Assembly: GCF_041432775.1 (NCBI RefSeq)
Contig: NZ_JAPWAG010000037.1
Location: forward strand, 1 to 19,257
Source of the DNA: Pauljensenia sp902373545
GTDB lineage: Bacteria; Actinomycetota; Actinomycetes; Actinomycetales; Actinomycetaceae
Reading direction: 5' to 3'
DNA length: 19,257 nt
Shown: one piece after another, positions 1-8,987 of the stretch
How the letters are laid out: each line of letters begins with the position of its first letter
Numbering within the stretch: the stretch's first letter is position 1
The notes under the pieces: model-generated
Told to the model about the DNA's origin: nothing
The model's input: the letters and a program-made list of their open reading frames with translations, nothing else
Database searches by the model: none
Made by a program: the position numbers and the translations under genes

Positions 1-66
1 CAACGGTCTGATTTCAAAATCTGAAATATCTGGAGGGGAATTACGTGCGACATTTTTGGGTAACCA
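1..66. repeat. Partial copy (right half) of ERIC-like palindromic element, copy A
   Basis: The window opens inside an element whose right end reads AATTACGTGCGACATTTTTG and runs on into GGGTAACC. The body contains the near-palindrome ATTTCAAAATCTGAAAT. The same end and body recur at 121-238 and, inverted, at 19117-19238. In that last copy the flanking GGTTACCC is shared as well. The left half lies outside the window. Confidence 0.75.
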
Positions 67-120
67 GGGTGTGTGAGGTCGGGGCGGGGAAGGGGTTCGT
101 GCGTGGTTGGTGGGTCCCTC

Positions 121-238
121 CCAAAAGTCGCACGTAATTTAACTCGGTCATTTTTCGAGATGGCCCACAAACGTTGCAATTCCAACGGTCTGATTTCAAA
201 GTTTGAAATATGTGGAGGGGAATTACGTGCGACATTGG
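121..238. repeat. ERIC-like palindromic intergenic element, copy B (118 bp)
   Basis: The left end CCAAAAGTCGCACGTAATT (121-139) is the near-perfect inverse of the right end AATTACGTGCGACATTGG (221-238). The body holds two further palindromes: ATTTCAAAGTTTGAAAT, and CGTTGCAATTCCAACG at 172-187. Reverse-complementing this copy aligns it along its whole length with 19117-19238. No reading frame inside is credible. It lies beyond the 3' end of the minus-strand opp operon. Whether it is a mobile relic (MITE) or a structured transcript element cannot be told from sequence alone. Confidence 0.8.
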
Positions 239-282
239 TGACTGGCGGGCATGACTGATCAGTACATAGCCACATGGCAGAC

Positions 283-570
283 CGGGGACGAGGCCGGGGG
301 TCAGACCGGGGACAAGGCCGGGGACGAGGCCTGGGGACGAGGCCGGACCAAGCAGGGGAGCGCAGGCCGGACCAAGCAGGGGAGCGCAGGCCCGGGACAA
401 GGCCGGGGGTCAGGCCGGGGACGAGGCCGGGGACGAGGCCGGACCAAGCAGGGGAGCGCGGGCTGGAGGCAGGCGGATACAACGAGGGGCCGGGGGATGA
501 GGCCTGGGTCGGTCCAGAGGATGAGGCGGGGGTCAGACCGGGGACGAGACCGGACCAAGCAGGGGAGCGT
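283..570. repeat. Degenerate G-rich repeats with GACGAGGCC and a 22-bp unit
   Basis: This stretch is built from imperfect copies of GACGAGGCCGGGG (288, 323, 336, 420, 432) and of a 22-bp unit, GGCCGGACCAAGCAGGGGAG followed by CG (341-362, 365-386, 437-458; variant at 548-569). It is very rich in G on the plus strand. Long open frames cross it only because stop codons are rare in such sequence, so I call no gene. It lies past the terminator of the opp operon. Confidence 0.75.
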
Positions 571-579
571 GGACCCGAG

Positions 580-720
580 GCAGGCGGATACAGCGGGGGC
601 ACGAGGCAGGCGGATACAACGAGGGGCCGGAGGCAGGCGGATACAACGAGGGGCCGGAGGCAGGCGGATACAACGAGGGGCCGGAGGCAGGCGGATACAG
701 CGAGGGGTCCGATACAACGA
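580..720. repeat. 27-bp tandem repeat array
   Basis: A 27-bp unit containing GGCAGGCGGATACAACGAGG is repeated head to tail. Units at 629-655 and 656-682 are identical. The unit at 683-709 and the earlier units from about 580 and 602 are slightly varied, and an isolated copy starts near 465. The array runs directly into the palindrome at 721-752. The shared segment TACAACGAGGGG also flanks the oppA terminator at 4831, which suggests the array grew by duplication of a terminator flank. Confidence 0.8.
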
Positions 721-752
721 GGGGTCCGAGGCGCCGCGGCGCCTCGGACCCC
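721..752 (-). terminator. Perfect 32-bp palindrome, terminator of oppBC-dppDF
   Basis: Two 16-nt arms (721-736 and 737-752) are exactly self-complementary with no spacer. In RNA this gives a very stable GC hairpin 18 nt past the stop codon of the ATPase gene at 770. On the minus strand it is followed by TCGTTGTATC and not by a U-tract, the same kind of tail as the oppA terminator. Function is inferred from position and stability. Confidence 0.7.
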
Positions 753-769
753 CATGTCAACGTGTGAGG

Positions 770-2679
<1,910 letters not shown>

Positions 2680-2683
<4 letters not shown>

Positions 2684-3651
2684 TTGCGTGCCTTCGGGTC
2701 GAGGGCTTCGCGCACGGCGTCACCCATCATGATGAAGCTGAGGACGGTCAGGGCCAGGGCGGTGGCCGGGTAGAACAGGACCATGGGGGCGTCGCTCAGC
2801 TGGTCCTTGGCCGTCGAGATGTCGGCGCCCCAGGAGACGACTGTGGTCGGCAGGCCGATGCCCATGAAGGACAGGGAGGCCTCGGAGACGATGAAGGTGC
2901 CCAGTGCGACGGTGGCGTACACGATGATGGGGGCCATCGAGTTGGGGATGATGTGGCTCATCAGGATACGTCCGCGCGAGGCGCCGGTAGCACGCGCCGC
3001 GGTGACGAATTCTTCGTTCTTAGCGCTCATGACGGAGCCTCGGGTGATTCGCGCGATGGACGTCCAGGCGAAGGTCGACAGGACGACGACGACCATGGCG
3101 ATGGAGCGGGACTCCTTGAACATCTGCATGAAGACGATGGCTGCGAGGAGCAGTGGGATCGCGAAGAACACGTCGGTGATGCGCGAGAGCAGGGAGTCGA
3201 TCCAGCCGCCGATGTAGCCGGCGATGGCGCCGATGGTGCCGCCGATGATGACGACCGCGATCGTGGTGAGCACGCCGACGGAGACGGAGGCGCGGGCGCC
3301 GTAGATGACGCGCGAGTAGATGTCGCAGCCCTGCTTGTCGAAGCCGAAGGGGTGGCTCCACAGCTCGGGGGCGCCGAGTGAGCGCGAGAGCACGCAGTAG
3401 CGCGGGTCCTGGCTGGTGAACAGCGAGGGGAAGAGCGAGATCGTGATGGCGAAGAAGATGATCGTGGCCGCGAACCAGAAGAGGGGGCGGCGACGCAGGC
3501 GCTTCCAGGCCTCTCCCCACATCGAGGAGGGGGCGCCCTCGTCGGGCACCGCGTCGACGGCGCCGAGGCCGGTTTCGTCGATGTCGGAGACGTAGTGGTC
3601 CTGCCCGGCGCGGGTACGGGTGATGTTGGCGGAGGGAATGATGTCACTCAT
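2680..3651 (-). CDS. oppC: Oligopeptide ABC transporter permease OppC
   Basis: Inner-membrane permease of a peptide importer, 323 residues from the chosen start. It has an N-terminal cytoplasmic tail and a first membrane helix (FWFAATIIFFAITISLF). An extracytoplasmic segment carries Cys in DPRYCVLS and KQGCDIYSR, a pair that could form a disulfide. The C-terminal five-helix BPD_transp_1 domain has the EAA loop FVTAARATGASRGRILMSHI, which docks on the ATPase. I chose ATG at 3651 (MSDIIPSANI) over an upstream in-frame start at 3690. It is preceded by GAGGA at good spacing and overlaps the oppB stop by 8 nt, whereas the longer form would run 47 nt into oppB. The 3' end overlaps the ATPase start by 4 nt. 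Order B-C-DF is the usual operon arrangement. Confidence 0.93.
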
Positions 3652-4570
3652 AGCGGATCCTCGGGTCGAGCACGGCGTAGAGGAGGTCAACGATCAGGTT
3701 GGCCAGGATGTACACCAGGACGAGCACGGTCGTAATGGACACGACGGTGGGGGCTTCGCCAAGCCGGATGGCCTGCCACAGTGTGCCGCCGACGCCGTTG
3801 ATGTTGAAGATGCCCTCGGTGATGATGGCGCCGCCCATGAGCGCGCCGAGGTCGCCGCCGAGGAAGGTGGCGACGGGGATGAGGGAGTTGCGCAGGATGT
3901 GGCGCGTCATGACGGCGCGGTTGGTCAGGCCCTTGGCGCGGGCGGTGCGCACGTAGTCGGCGGAGACGTTCTCGGAGACGGACTGGCGGGTCAGTCGGAT
4001 GACGTAGGCCAGTGAGACGCCGCCGAGCACCATGGCTGGCATGGTGAGGGAGGCGAAGTCGACGGAGACACTGGCTGTGACTGGTAGGACCCCTAGTTTG
4101 ATGCCGAGGAGGAACTGCAGGACGAAGCCGAGGACGAAGGTGGGCACCGAGATCAGCAGGAGCGAGAACACGAGGATCGTGGAGTCGAACCAGCCGCCGC
4201 GGCGCACGCCGGCGATGGTTCCCAGCGTGATACCGAAGATGGATTCGATGGCCAGGGCGTAGACGGCGAGGCCCATGGTGGTGGGGAAGGCCCTCGCCAT
4301 GACGTCGATGACGGGCTGCTGGTTGAAGGATTTGCCGAAGTCAAGGGTGAACACACCCTTGAGGTAGAGCAGATACTGCATCCAGAAAGGTTGGTCGAGG
4401 TGGTACTCGGCGCGGATCTTCGCAGCGGCCGCCTCGGTGAGGCCGCGGTCGCCGCCGAGCGCGGCAACGGGGTCACCTGGCATCAGGTAGACCATCGCGA
4501 AGATCAGAAAGGTGGCTCCGAAGAAGACCGGGATGGTCTGGAGGAGTCGCCGTCCGATGTAGCGGAGCAT
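3644..4570 (-). CDS. oppB: Oligopeptide ABC transporter permease OppB
   Basis: Inner-membrane permease, 308 residues, partner of OppC. The N-terminus MLRYIGRRLLQTIPVFFGAT is the classic OppB/DppB opening and first helix. It is followed by the periplasmic region with MPGDP and LDQPFWMQYLLYL, and five further helices. The EAA loop is DYVRTARAKGLTNRAVMTRH, and the C-terminus is YAVLDPRIRYE. ATG at 4570 has AGGA 6 nt upstream and fits better than a TTG at 4576. It is the first gene of the oppBC-ATPase block. It is separated from oppA by about 320 nt holding the oppA terminator and possible leader structures, so it probably has its own promoter plus read-through from oppA. Confidence 0.93.
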   Translation of the reverse strand: MLRYIGRRLLQTIPVFFGATFLIFAMVYLMPGDPVAALGGDRGLTEAAAAKIRAEYHLDQPFWMQYLLYLKGVFTLDFGKSFNQQPVIDVMARAFPTTMGLAVYALAIESIFGITLGTIAGVRRGGWFDSTILVFSLLLISVPTFVLGFVLQFLLGIKLGVLPVTASVSVDFASLTMPAMVLGGVSLAYVIRLTRQSVSENVSADYVRTARAKGLTNRAVMTRHILRNSLIPVATFLGGDLGALMGGAIITEGIFNINGVGGTLWQAIRLGEAPTVVSITTVLVLVYILANLIVDLLYAVLDPRIRYE

Positions 4571-4626
4571 GGGCAATCCTTTAGATTCGTGTCGAGGGAT
4601 GGGCGCGGTGCCGCTCCCGAGCGTAC

Positions 4627-4665
4627 GCCCCGCTGGGGGCGGGGCTGCCTATGTGTCCCATCATA
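4627..4665 (-). promoter_or_regulatory. Possible oppB promoter (-10) and leader hairpin
   Basis: Read on the minus strand, TATGAT (4660-4665) is a good -10 hexamer, but I see no convincing -35 at 16-19 bp. Just downstream the leader folds into a 7-bp GC hairpin (GCCCCGC 4627-4633 with GCGGGGC 4639-4645, 5-nt loop). It lies about 57 nt before the oppB ATG and has no U-tract. The hairpin is seen; promoter activity or attenuation is inference. Confidence 0.35.
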
Positions 4666-4720
4666 GGGTAAAGAATGAGCAAATGAGGTATGGGGTTCGT
4701 TATGTGGCCGGAGCATCAAA

Positions 4721-4749
4721 CACTTTCGTTTCTTTTGTAGGCGAAAGTG
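4721..4749. promoter_or_regulatory. Inverted repeat CACTTTCG-N13-CGAAAGTG between oppA and oppB
   Basis: Perfect 8-bp arms at 4721-4728 and 4742-4749 flank a 13-nt AT-rich spacer. The sequence is clearly lower in GC than its surroundings and lies about 55 bp upstream (minus strand) of the candidate oppB -10. This is compatible with an operator or a transcript hairpin. No regulator is encoded next to it. Confidence 0.4.
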
Positions 4750-4830
4750 CGGTTCACATGTCGGGCGCTTGACGAGGCCGGGGCGGGCTTCGCTCGCCGC
4801 TGACCTGAGCGTTGCCGAGTCTGTGTACAA

Positions 4831-4867
4831 CGAGGGGGGTGGGCGGCTAGGCCGCCCACCCCCCTCG
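4831..4867 (-). terminator. Strong hairpin terminator of oppA
   Basis: A 17-bp perfect GC stem with a 3-nt loop (TAG) starts 23 nt past the oppA stop codon. On the minus strand the tail is TTGTACAC, with no U-run, matching the other hairpins here. It sits between oppA and oppB. That fits the common pattern of making far more binding protein than permease and ATPase, by partial termination. Confidence 0.8.
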
Positions 4868-4889
4868 TGAAAGGTTAGTTCCTAGGAAC

Positions 4890-6482
4890 TCACTTCTTGT
4901 CCTGCGGGGTCTTGGTGATCTCGTAGACGAGCGGCTGACCGCGCCAGTCGAAGTTCACGTTGTCGACCTTCTCGGACCATGCGCCGTTGGCGTTGTAGTA
5001 CCACAGCGGGATGACAGGCAGATCCTTGAGGAGGATCTCCTCGGCCTGCTGCATGATCATGTTGCCATCTTCGGCCGTGGCGGCGCTTCCGGCCTGCGTG
5101 ATGAGGGCGTCGAACTCGGGGTTGGAGTACTCACCCTTGTTCGAGGCGGCCTTGGTCACGTACAGGGGCTGCAGGAAGTTGTAGATCGACGGGTAGTCGG
5201 CCTGCCAGCCGGAGCGGAAGGCTGCGCCGATCGTCTTGTCATCTTCCTGCGCGAGCAGGGTCTTGAAGTCGACGACGGGCTTGCCTTCGGCGCTGATGCC
5301 CAGCGTGTTCTTGATGGAGTTAGTAGTGGCCTCGACCCATTCCTTGTGGCCACCGTCGGAGTTGTAGGCGATCTCGAAGGTGCCGTCCCACGGGGCGATG
5401 GCGTCGGCCTGCGCCCACAGTTCCTTGGCCTTGTCGGGGTTGTAGCTCAGGACTTCGTTGCCGGCCAGGTTCTCGGAGTAGCCCTCAAGGGTGGGGGCGG
5501 TGAAGTCCTTGGCGGGGGTGCGGGTCTTCGAGTAGATCTGCTCGGTGATCTCGTCGCGGTTGATGGCCATGGAGATGGCCTGGCGGCGCAGCTGGCCTTC
5601 CTCGCCCTGGAAGTGATCCAGGTACTGGGGGATCGTCAGCGTCATGATGCCGGCGTAGGGCTGGTTGACGGAGCGGCCCGCGAAGGTGTCCTGGTAGGAG
5701 CCGATGGCCGCGGAGGGCATGGCGTCCATGACGTCGAGGTTACCGGCCTTGAGGTCGTTGTAGGCGGCGTCCATCGACTGGTAGAACTTGATGAGGACAC
5801 CCTCGTTCTGGGCCTTCTCGTCACCAACGTAGTTCTCGTTGGGAACCAGGTAGATCTTGACGTTGTGCTCCCAGGCGTTCTTCGAGGCGAGCTTGTAGGG
5901 GCCGTTGCCGACCGGGTTCTGGCCGCCGGCCTCGGGGTTGTCCAGGGTCGAGTTCGGCAGCGGCGCGTAGGCGGTGTAGCCCAGGCGGCTGAAGAGGTCG
6001 TAGCTGGGTGCCTTCAGCGTGATCGTGAAGGTGTAGTCGTCGACGACCTCGACGCCGGACAGGTCGCCCACGCCCGCCTTGTCGGTGCCTGCGAAGTCGC
6101 TGAAGAAGGAGGCCTGCTGCTGGTTCTCAGAGGTGATGAGCTTCCAGGCGCGGGTGAAGTTCTCAGCCTTGACGGGGGTCCCGTCGGAGAACTTACGGTC
6201 CTGGTGGAGCTTGACGGTCCAGACGGTGTTGTCGTCGTTGGGCTCGATGGACTCGGCGACGTCGAGGATGGCGTTGCCGTCAACGTCGTAGCGCACGAGC
6301 TCGCTGAAGATCTGGGTCAGGATCTTACCGCCGCCGGTTTCGGCGGTCTGGCCGGGCAGCAGCGGGTTCTGCGGCTCGGAGCCGTTGAGGACGATGGCGT
6401 TGGGGTTGATTCCGCTGGAGCAGGCAGTCAGTGCGAGCGCAGCGCCGACGGGAATGGCGAGCCATGCCTTCTTCAGGTTCAT
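4890..6482 (-). CDS. oppA: Oligopeptide-binding lipoprotein OppA (SBP_bac_5 family)
   Basis: The 530-residue extracytoplasmic solute-binding protein of the opp importer. It has a lipoprotein signal peptide: MNLKK, a hydrophobic stretch, and lipobox LTAC with Cys21 as the lipidated residue. The family pattern follows: WTVKLHQDRKFSDGTPVKAE near 105-125, NPVGNGPYKL near 195, FRSGWQADYP and the C-terminal IPLWYYNANGAW. Length is normal for the family. The start is fixed by GGAGGA 6-10 nt before the ATG. Upstream lies an AT-rich region with a palindrome (6592-6614), and downstream a strong terminator. It is first in the opp set, but its own transcript probably ends before oppB. Peptides are the expected ligand from family membership; the specific ligand is unknown. 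Confidence 0.95.
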   Translation of the reverse strand: MNLKKAWLAIPVGAALALTACSSGINPNAIVLNGSEPQNPLLPGQTAETGGGKILTQIFSELVRYDVDGNAILDVAESIEPNDDNTVWTVKLHQDRKFSDGTPVKAENFTRAWKLITSENQQQASFFSDFAGTDKAGVGDLSGVEVVDDYTFTITLKAPSYDLFSRLGYTAYAPLPNSTLDNPEAGGQNPVGNGPYKLASKNAWEHNVKIYLVPNENYVGDEKAQNEGVLIKFYQSMDAAYNDLKAGNLDVMDAMPSAAIGSYQDTFAGRSVNQPYAGIMTLTIPQYLDHFQGEEGQLRRQAISMAINRDEITEQIYSKTRTPAKDFTAPTLEGYSENLAGNEVLSYNPDKAKELWAQADAIAPWDGTFEIAYNSDGGHKEWVEATTNSIKNTLGISAEGKPVVDFKTLLAQEDDKTIGAAFRSGWQADYPSIYNFLQPLYVTKAASNKGEYSNPEFDALITQAGSAATAEDGNMIMQQAEEILLKDLPVIPLWYYNANGAWSEKVDNVNFDWRGQPLVYEITKTPQDKK

Positions 6483-6591
6483 GGTTACTTCCTCCTGATT
6501 GATGGACGGGACCGGGGTCGGTGCCCTAGGTCATGATCTGAGGGTAGCCCGTCGGGTGTGGAAGATACCGTGCCTGTCCATCATGTGCGCA

Positions 6592-6626
6592 TTACATTTT
6601 GATTACAAATGTAAAAAGAAGGTCAA
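6592..6626 (-). promoter_or_regulatory. AT-rich palindrome and possible promoter upstream of oppA
   Basis: TTACATTT (6592-6599) and AAATGTAA (6607-6614) are perfect 8-bp arms around a 7-nt spacer. They sit in an AT-rich island that contrasts with the high-GC surroundings. On the minus strand TTGACC (rc of 6621-6626) could be a -35 element reading into the palindrome. The expected -10 would then fall inside the palindrome, as expected for a repressor operator. It is about 110 bp before the oppA ATG. The arms are seen; the operator role is inferred. Confidence 0.5.
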
Positions 6627-6677
6627 ATAATGGTGCCTGTCACATAAAAGTCCCTGTTTGTGGTCAGTGTCATACGA

Positions 6678-6729
6678 GACGAGGCCGGGGCTGGGAGCGC
6701 GCTCACGCACACTCAGCCCAGGCCTCGTC
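6678..6729 (-). terminator. Hairpin terminator of the osmoprotectant operon, built from inverted GACGAGGCC words
   Basis: GACGAGGCCGGGGCTG (6678-6693) pairs with CAGCCCAGGCCTCGTC (6714-6729) at 15 of 16 positions around a 20-nt loop. The hairpin starts 14 nt past the stop codon of the binding-protein gene at 6743. No U-tract follows. Position between the end of one operon and the oppA promoter makes terminator the natural reading. Confidence 0.7.
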
Positions 6730-6742
6730 CATCGAAGAGCAC

Positions 6743-7660
6743 TCAGGAGAGCAGGCCCTCCGAGATCAGCCAGTCGTGGGCGATCTGAGAGGCGGACTTC
6801 TGATCCTTGGTCGACGCGCGGTTCATCTCGACCAGGTCCTCGGCATCCATCGCGGCGCTCACCCGGTTGATGACCGCGGCGGCGTCATCGTTCACCCTCG
6901 ACGAGGCCAGGGGAACCACGTGCGAAGCGAGGAACAGGCCGTCCGGGTCCTCCAGGACCGTCAGGGTCCCCTCCGCCAGCGCCGGATCCGACGAGTAGAT
7001 GTTGGCCAGCTGGATGTCCCCGTCCTTCAGGGCCTTGATTGTCAGCGGTCCGCCCGAATCCTCGATCGGCGTGAAGGACACCGTCACACCGTAGGTCTGA
7101 GCCAGGCCCATCGGCCCGTAGGGGCGCGTCTCAAGCTCCGAGTTGCCGCCCAGGACCAGCGGGCCTGCCCCCGCCAGGTCGCCGATGGAGGTCACCGAAT
7201 GCTCCGCCGCGAAGGTCGAGGTCACCACGTAGGAGTCCTGGTCGGTCGCCGGAGACTGATCGAGGGCGCGTAGCCCCATGGGCAGGGCGGTCGCCAGCGC
7301 GTCGTAGACCTCCTGGGAGGTGCGGGCGCTCGCGTTCTGGTCCAGGTACTGCAGCAAGTTGCCCGTGTATTCGGGGAAGACGTCGATTGCGCCGGCCTCG
7401 ATCTCGGGCATGTAGACCTCGCGCTGGCCGATCCGCAGCTGGCGCTCGACCTGAAAACCGGAACCCTCAAGAGCCTGGGCGTAGACCTCGGCCAGGATCT
7501 CGTTCGAGTAGTAGTCCTGAGAGCCCACGACGAGCGTCGTCTGGCCATTCTCCGAACTTTCGGTGCTCGCGTTCCCGCCGACCGACTCTGCGGAACCGCA
7601 GGCGGCCAGCGCCAGGGTGGAAGCGGCGATGGTGGCCATCGTCATCATCGTGCGTTTCAT
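6743..7660 (-). CDS. Osmoprotectant (glycine betaine/choline-type) ABC transporter binding lipoprotein, OpuCC/ProX class
   Basis: A 305-residue extracytoplasmic binding protein. The signal peptide ends in lipobox LAAC, with Cys21 lipidated. The OpuAC-type domain begins at VVGSQDYYSNEILAEVYAQAL and continues through EIEAGAIDVFPEYTGNLL, KALKDGDIQLANIYSSDPAL and the C-terminal DWLISEGLL, a pattern typical of OpuCC/OsmF/YehZ proteins. AAGGAG lies 5 nt before the ATG. The start overlaps the upstream permease stop as ATGA, so it is the last gene of a translationally coupled operon. Family members bind quaternary amines such as glycine betaine, choline or carnitine. Which ligand is used here cannot be told without modelling the aromatic cage. 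Confidence 0.9.
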   Translation of the reverse strand: MKRTMMTMATIAASTLALAACGSAESVGGNASTESSENGQTTLVVGSQDYYSNEILAEVYAQALEGSGFQVERQLRIGQREVYMPEIEAGAIDVFPEYTGNLLQYLDQNASARTSQEVYDALATALPMGLRALDQSPATDQDSYVVTSTFAAEHSVTSIGDLAGAGPLVLGGNSELETRPYGPMGLAQTYGVTVSFTPIEDSGGPLTIKALKDGDIQLANIYSSDPALAEGTLTVLEDPDGLFLASHVVPLASSRVNDDAAAVINRVSAAMDAEDLVEMNRASTKDQKSASQIAHDWLISEGLLS

Positions 7661-8352
7661 AGTGACTCCTTGAGTGAGTTGTCCTCATTGTCTAAGAAAG
7701 AATGGGTGCGGGCCCGAAGGCGTCGCGCAACCAGCGCCAGGAGCGCGTCGGTCGCCAGTGCGAGGGCGACGACGATGATCGCGCCCCCGATCATCTCCGC
7801 GTAGTCGCGGGTCTTCAGCCCCTCGTAGAGGAAACGGCCGAGGCCGTAGTTCGCCGTGTAGGCCGCCAGCGTCGTCGTCGCGATCACCTGGAGCGTCGCC
7901 GAGCGCACGCCCGCGGCCACGAGGCCAGCCGCGTGCGGGGCCTCGACCTGCGCGAGGACCTGTTTTTCAGTGAGTCCAATCGCTCGCGCCGCGTCCACGG
8001 TCGCACGCGGCGTCGAGGCGATGCCCGAATACGTCGCCGACAGGAGTGGCGGGATCGCCAGGACGAGGAGCGCCAGCGTCGGGGCCGCCAGTCCGATACC
8101 CAGCCACAGGCCCGCCAGCGTCAGAACGCCGAGGGTAGGCACCGCTCGGGCCGCGCCCGTCGCGCTCACCAACCACCGGCCTCGTCCCGTGTGCCCGATC
8201 CACGTGCCGAGCGGCACCGCGATCAGCGCCGCGAGGGTCACAATCAAGGCCGTCAACCCCAGGTGCTGCGCCGAGCGCGTCAGGATCCCCGACTCGCCCA
8301 GCCAATTCGCCGGTGTCGCCAGCCACGCCAATGCGCCGAGAAGGATACTCAT
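7657..8352 (-). CDS. Osmoprotectant ABC transporter permease, second subunit (OpuCB/OpuCD, ProW class)
   Basis: A 231-residue inner-membrane permease starting MSILLGALAWLATPANW. Helices follow, with the typical stretch ALIAVPLGTWIGHTGRG, RAVPTLGVLTLAGLWLGIG and an EAA-type loop DAARAIGLTEKQVLAQVEAP. Then comes LQVIATTTLAAYTANYGLGR, characteristic of ProW/OpuC permeases. The frame stays open far upstream, to 9057, but that part is out of frame with the neighbouring permease and ATPase. ATG 8352 has GAGGAGGGG upstream and overlaps the previous stop by 4 nt. The 3' end overlaps the binding-protein start by 4 nt. Together with the 8349-8987 permease it would form the membrane heterodimer. Confidence 0.9.
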   Translation of the reverse strand: MSILLGALAWLATPANWLGESGILTRSAQHLGLTALIVTLAALIAVPLGTWIGHTGRGRWLVSATGAARAVPTLGVLTLAGLWLGIGLAAPTLALLVLAIPPLLSATYSGIASTPRATVDAARAIGLTEKQVLAQVEAPHAAGLVAAGVRSATLQVIATTTLAAYTANYGLGRFLYEGLKTRDYAEMIGGAIIVVALALATDALLALVARRLRARTHSFLDNEDNSLKESL

Positions 8353-8987
8353 GCGCGCCCCCTCCTCGTCCACGGGGTGAGCAGCCAGCCGACCCCCTGC
8401 ACGGACGCGTCCACCACGAGCGCCAACAGGACGGTCGCGACCAACCCGGCCACGACCTCGGCAATCAGGCCGCGCTGAAAACCATCCGTAAACAGCGTTC
8501 CCAGCGAGCGCACCCCGATAAACGCCCCCACCGTCACCAGCGACACCGTCGACGTGGCGACCACGCGCGTACCCGCCACAATCACGGGCGTGGCCAGCGG
8601 CAGCTCCACCTCGACGAAGCGGCGAAGCAGGGGGTAGCCGCACGCGTTCGCGGCCTGCAGGGTCGCGCGAGGAATCGCGCGGAACCCCTCGGCGGCCTGA
8701 CGCACGAGAACCGCGACCCCGTAGAGCGTCAGCGCCACGATCATGTTCGCGTTGGAACGCAGAGCGACGCCGATAATCACCGGAACCACGACCAGGAGGG
8801 GCAGTGAGGGCACCGCGTACAGCGCCGACAGCGCCGAGAGGACCCAACCGCCGCGGCGCGAAAACGCCGCCCAGCGCGCCACCGGAACCGAGAGCGTGAC
8901 CGACAGGAGAATCGCCGGCAGCGCGATCCACAGGTGCGCGACCGCGAGCTCGCCGATCAGCCACCAATTCGACGACAGCCAGGTCAC
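8349..8987 (-). CDS. Osmoprotectant ABC transporter permease, first subunit (OpuCB/OpuCD, ProW class)
   Basis: A 212-residue inner-membrane permease starting (M)TWLSSNWWLIGELAVAHL, the usual opening of the OpuCB-like subunit that precedes the first helix. The ALYAVPSLPLLVVVP motif and the loop AIPRATLQAANACGYPLLRR (EAA-like) follow. Then come PVIVAGTRVVATSTVSLVTV and GAFIGVRSLGTLFTDG, all characteristic of this family. The start is GTG at 8987, overlapping the ATPase stop as GTGA. It has only a weak G-rich ribosome site, so coupling to the upstream gene probably matters. The paralogous permease follows at once with a 4-bp overlap. Confidence 0.9.
   Translation of the reverse strand: MTWLSSNWWLIGELAVAHLWIALPAILLSVTLSVPVARWAAFSRRGGWVLSALSALYAVPSLPLLVVVPVIIGVALRSNANMIVALTLYGVAVLVRQAAEGFRAIPRATLQAANACGYPLLRRFVEVELPLATPVIVAGTRVVATSTVSLVTVGAFIGVRSLGTLFTDGFQRGLIAEVVAGLVATVLLALVVDASVQGVGWLLTPWTRRGRA

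Noticed and set aside
1..120. Small plus-strand frames near the window start
   Set aside because: They lie in the palindromic element and have no ribosome site.
5346..6536. 396-codon plus-strand frame opposite oppA
   Set aside because: Shadow of oppA, low-complexity Val/Gly/Asp composition typical of antisense frames.
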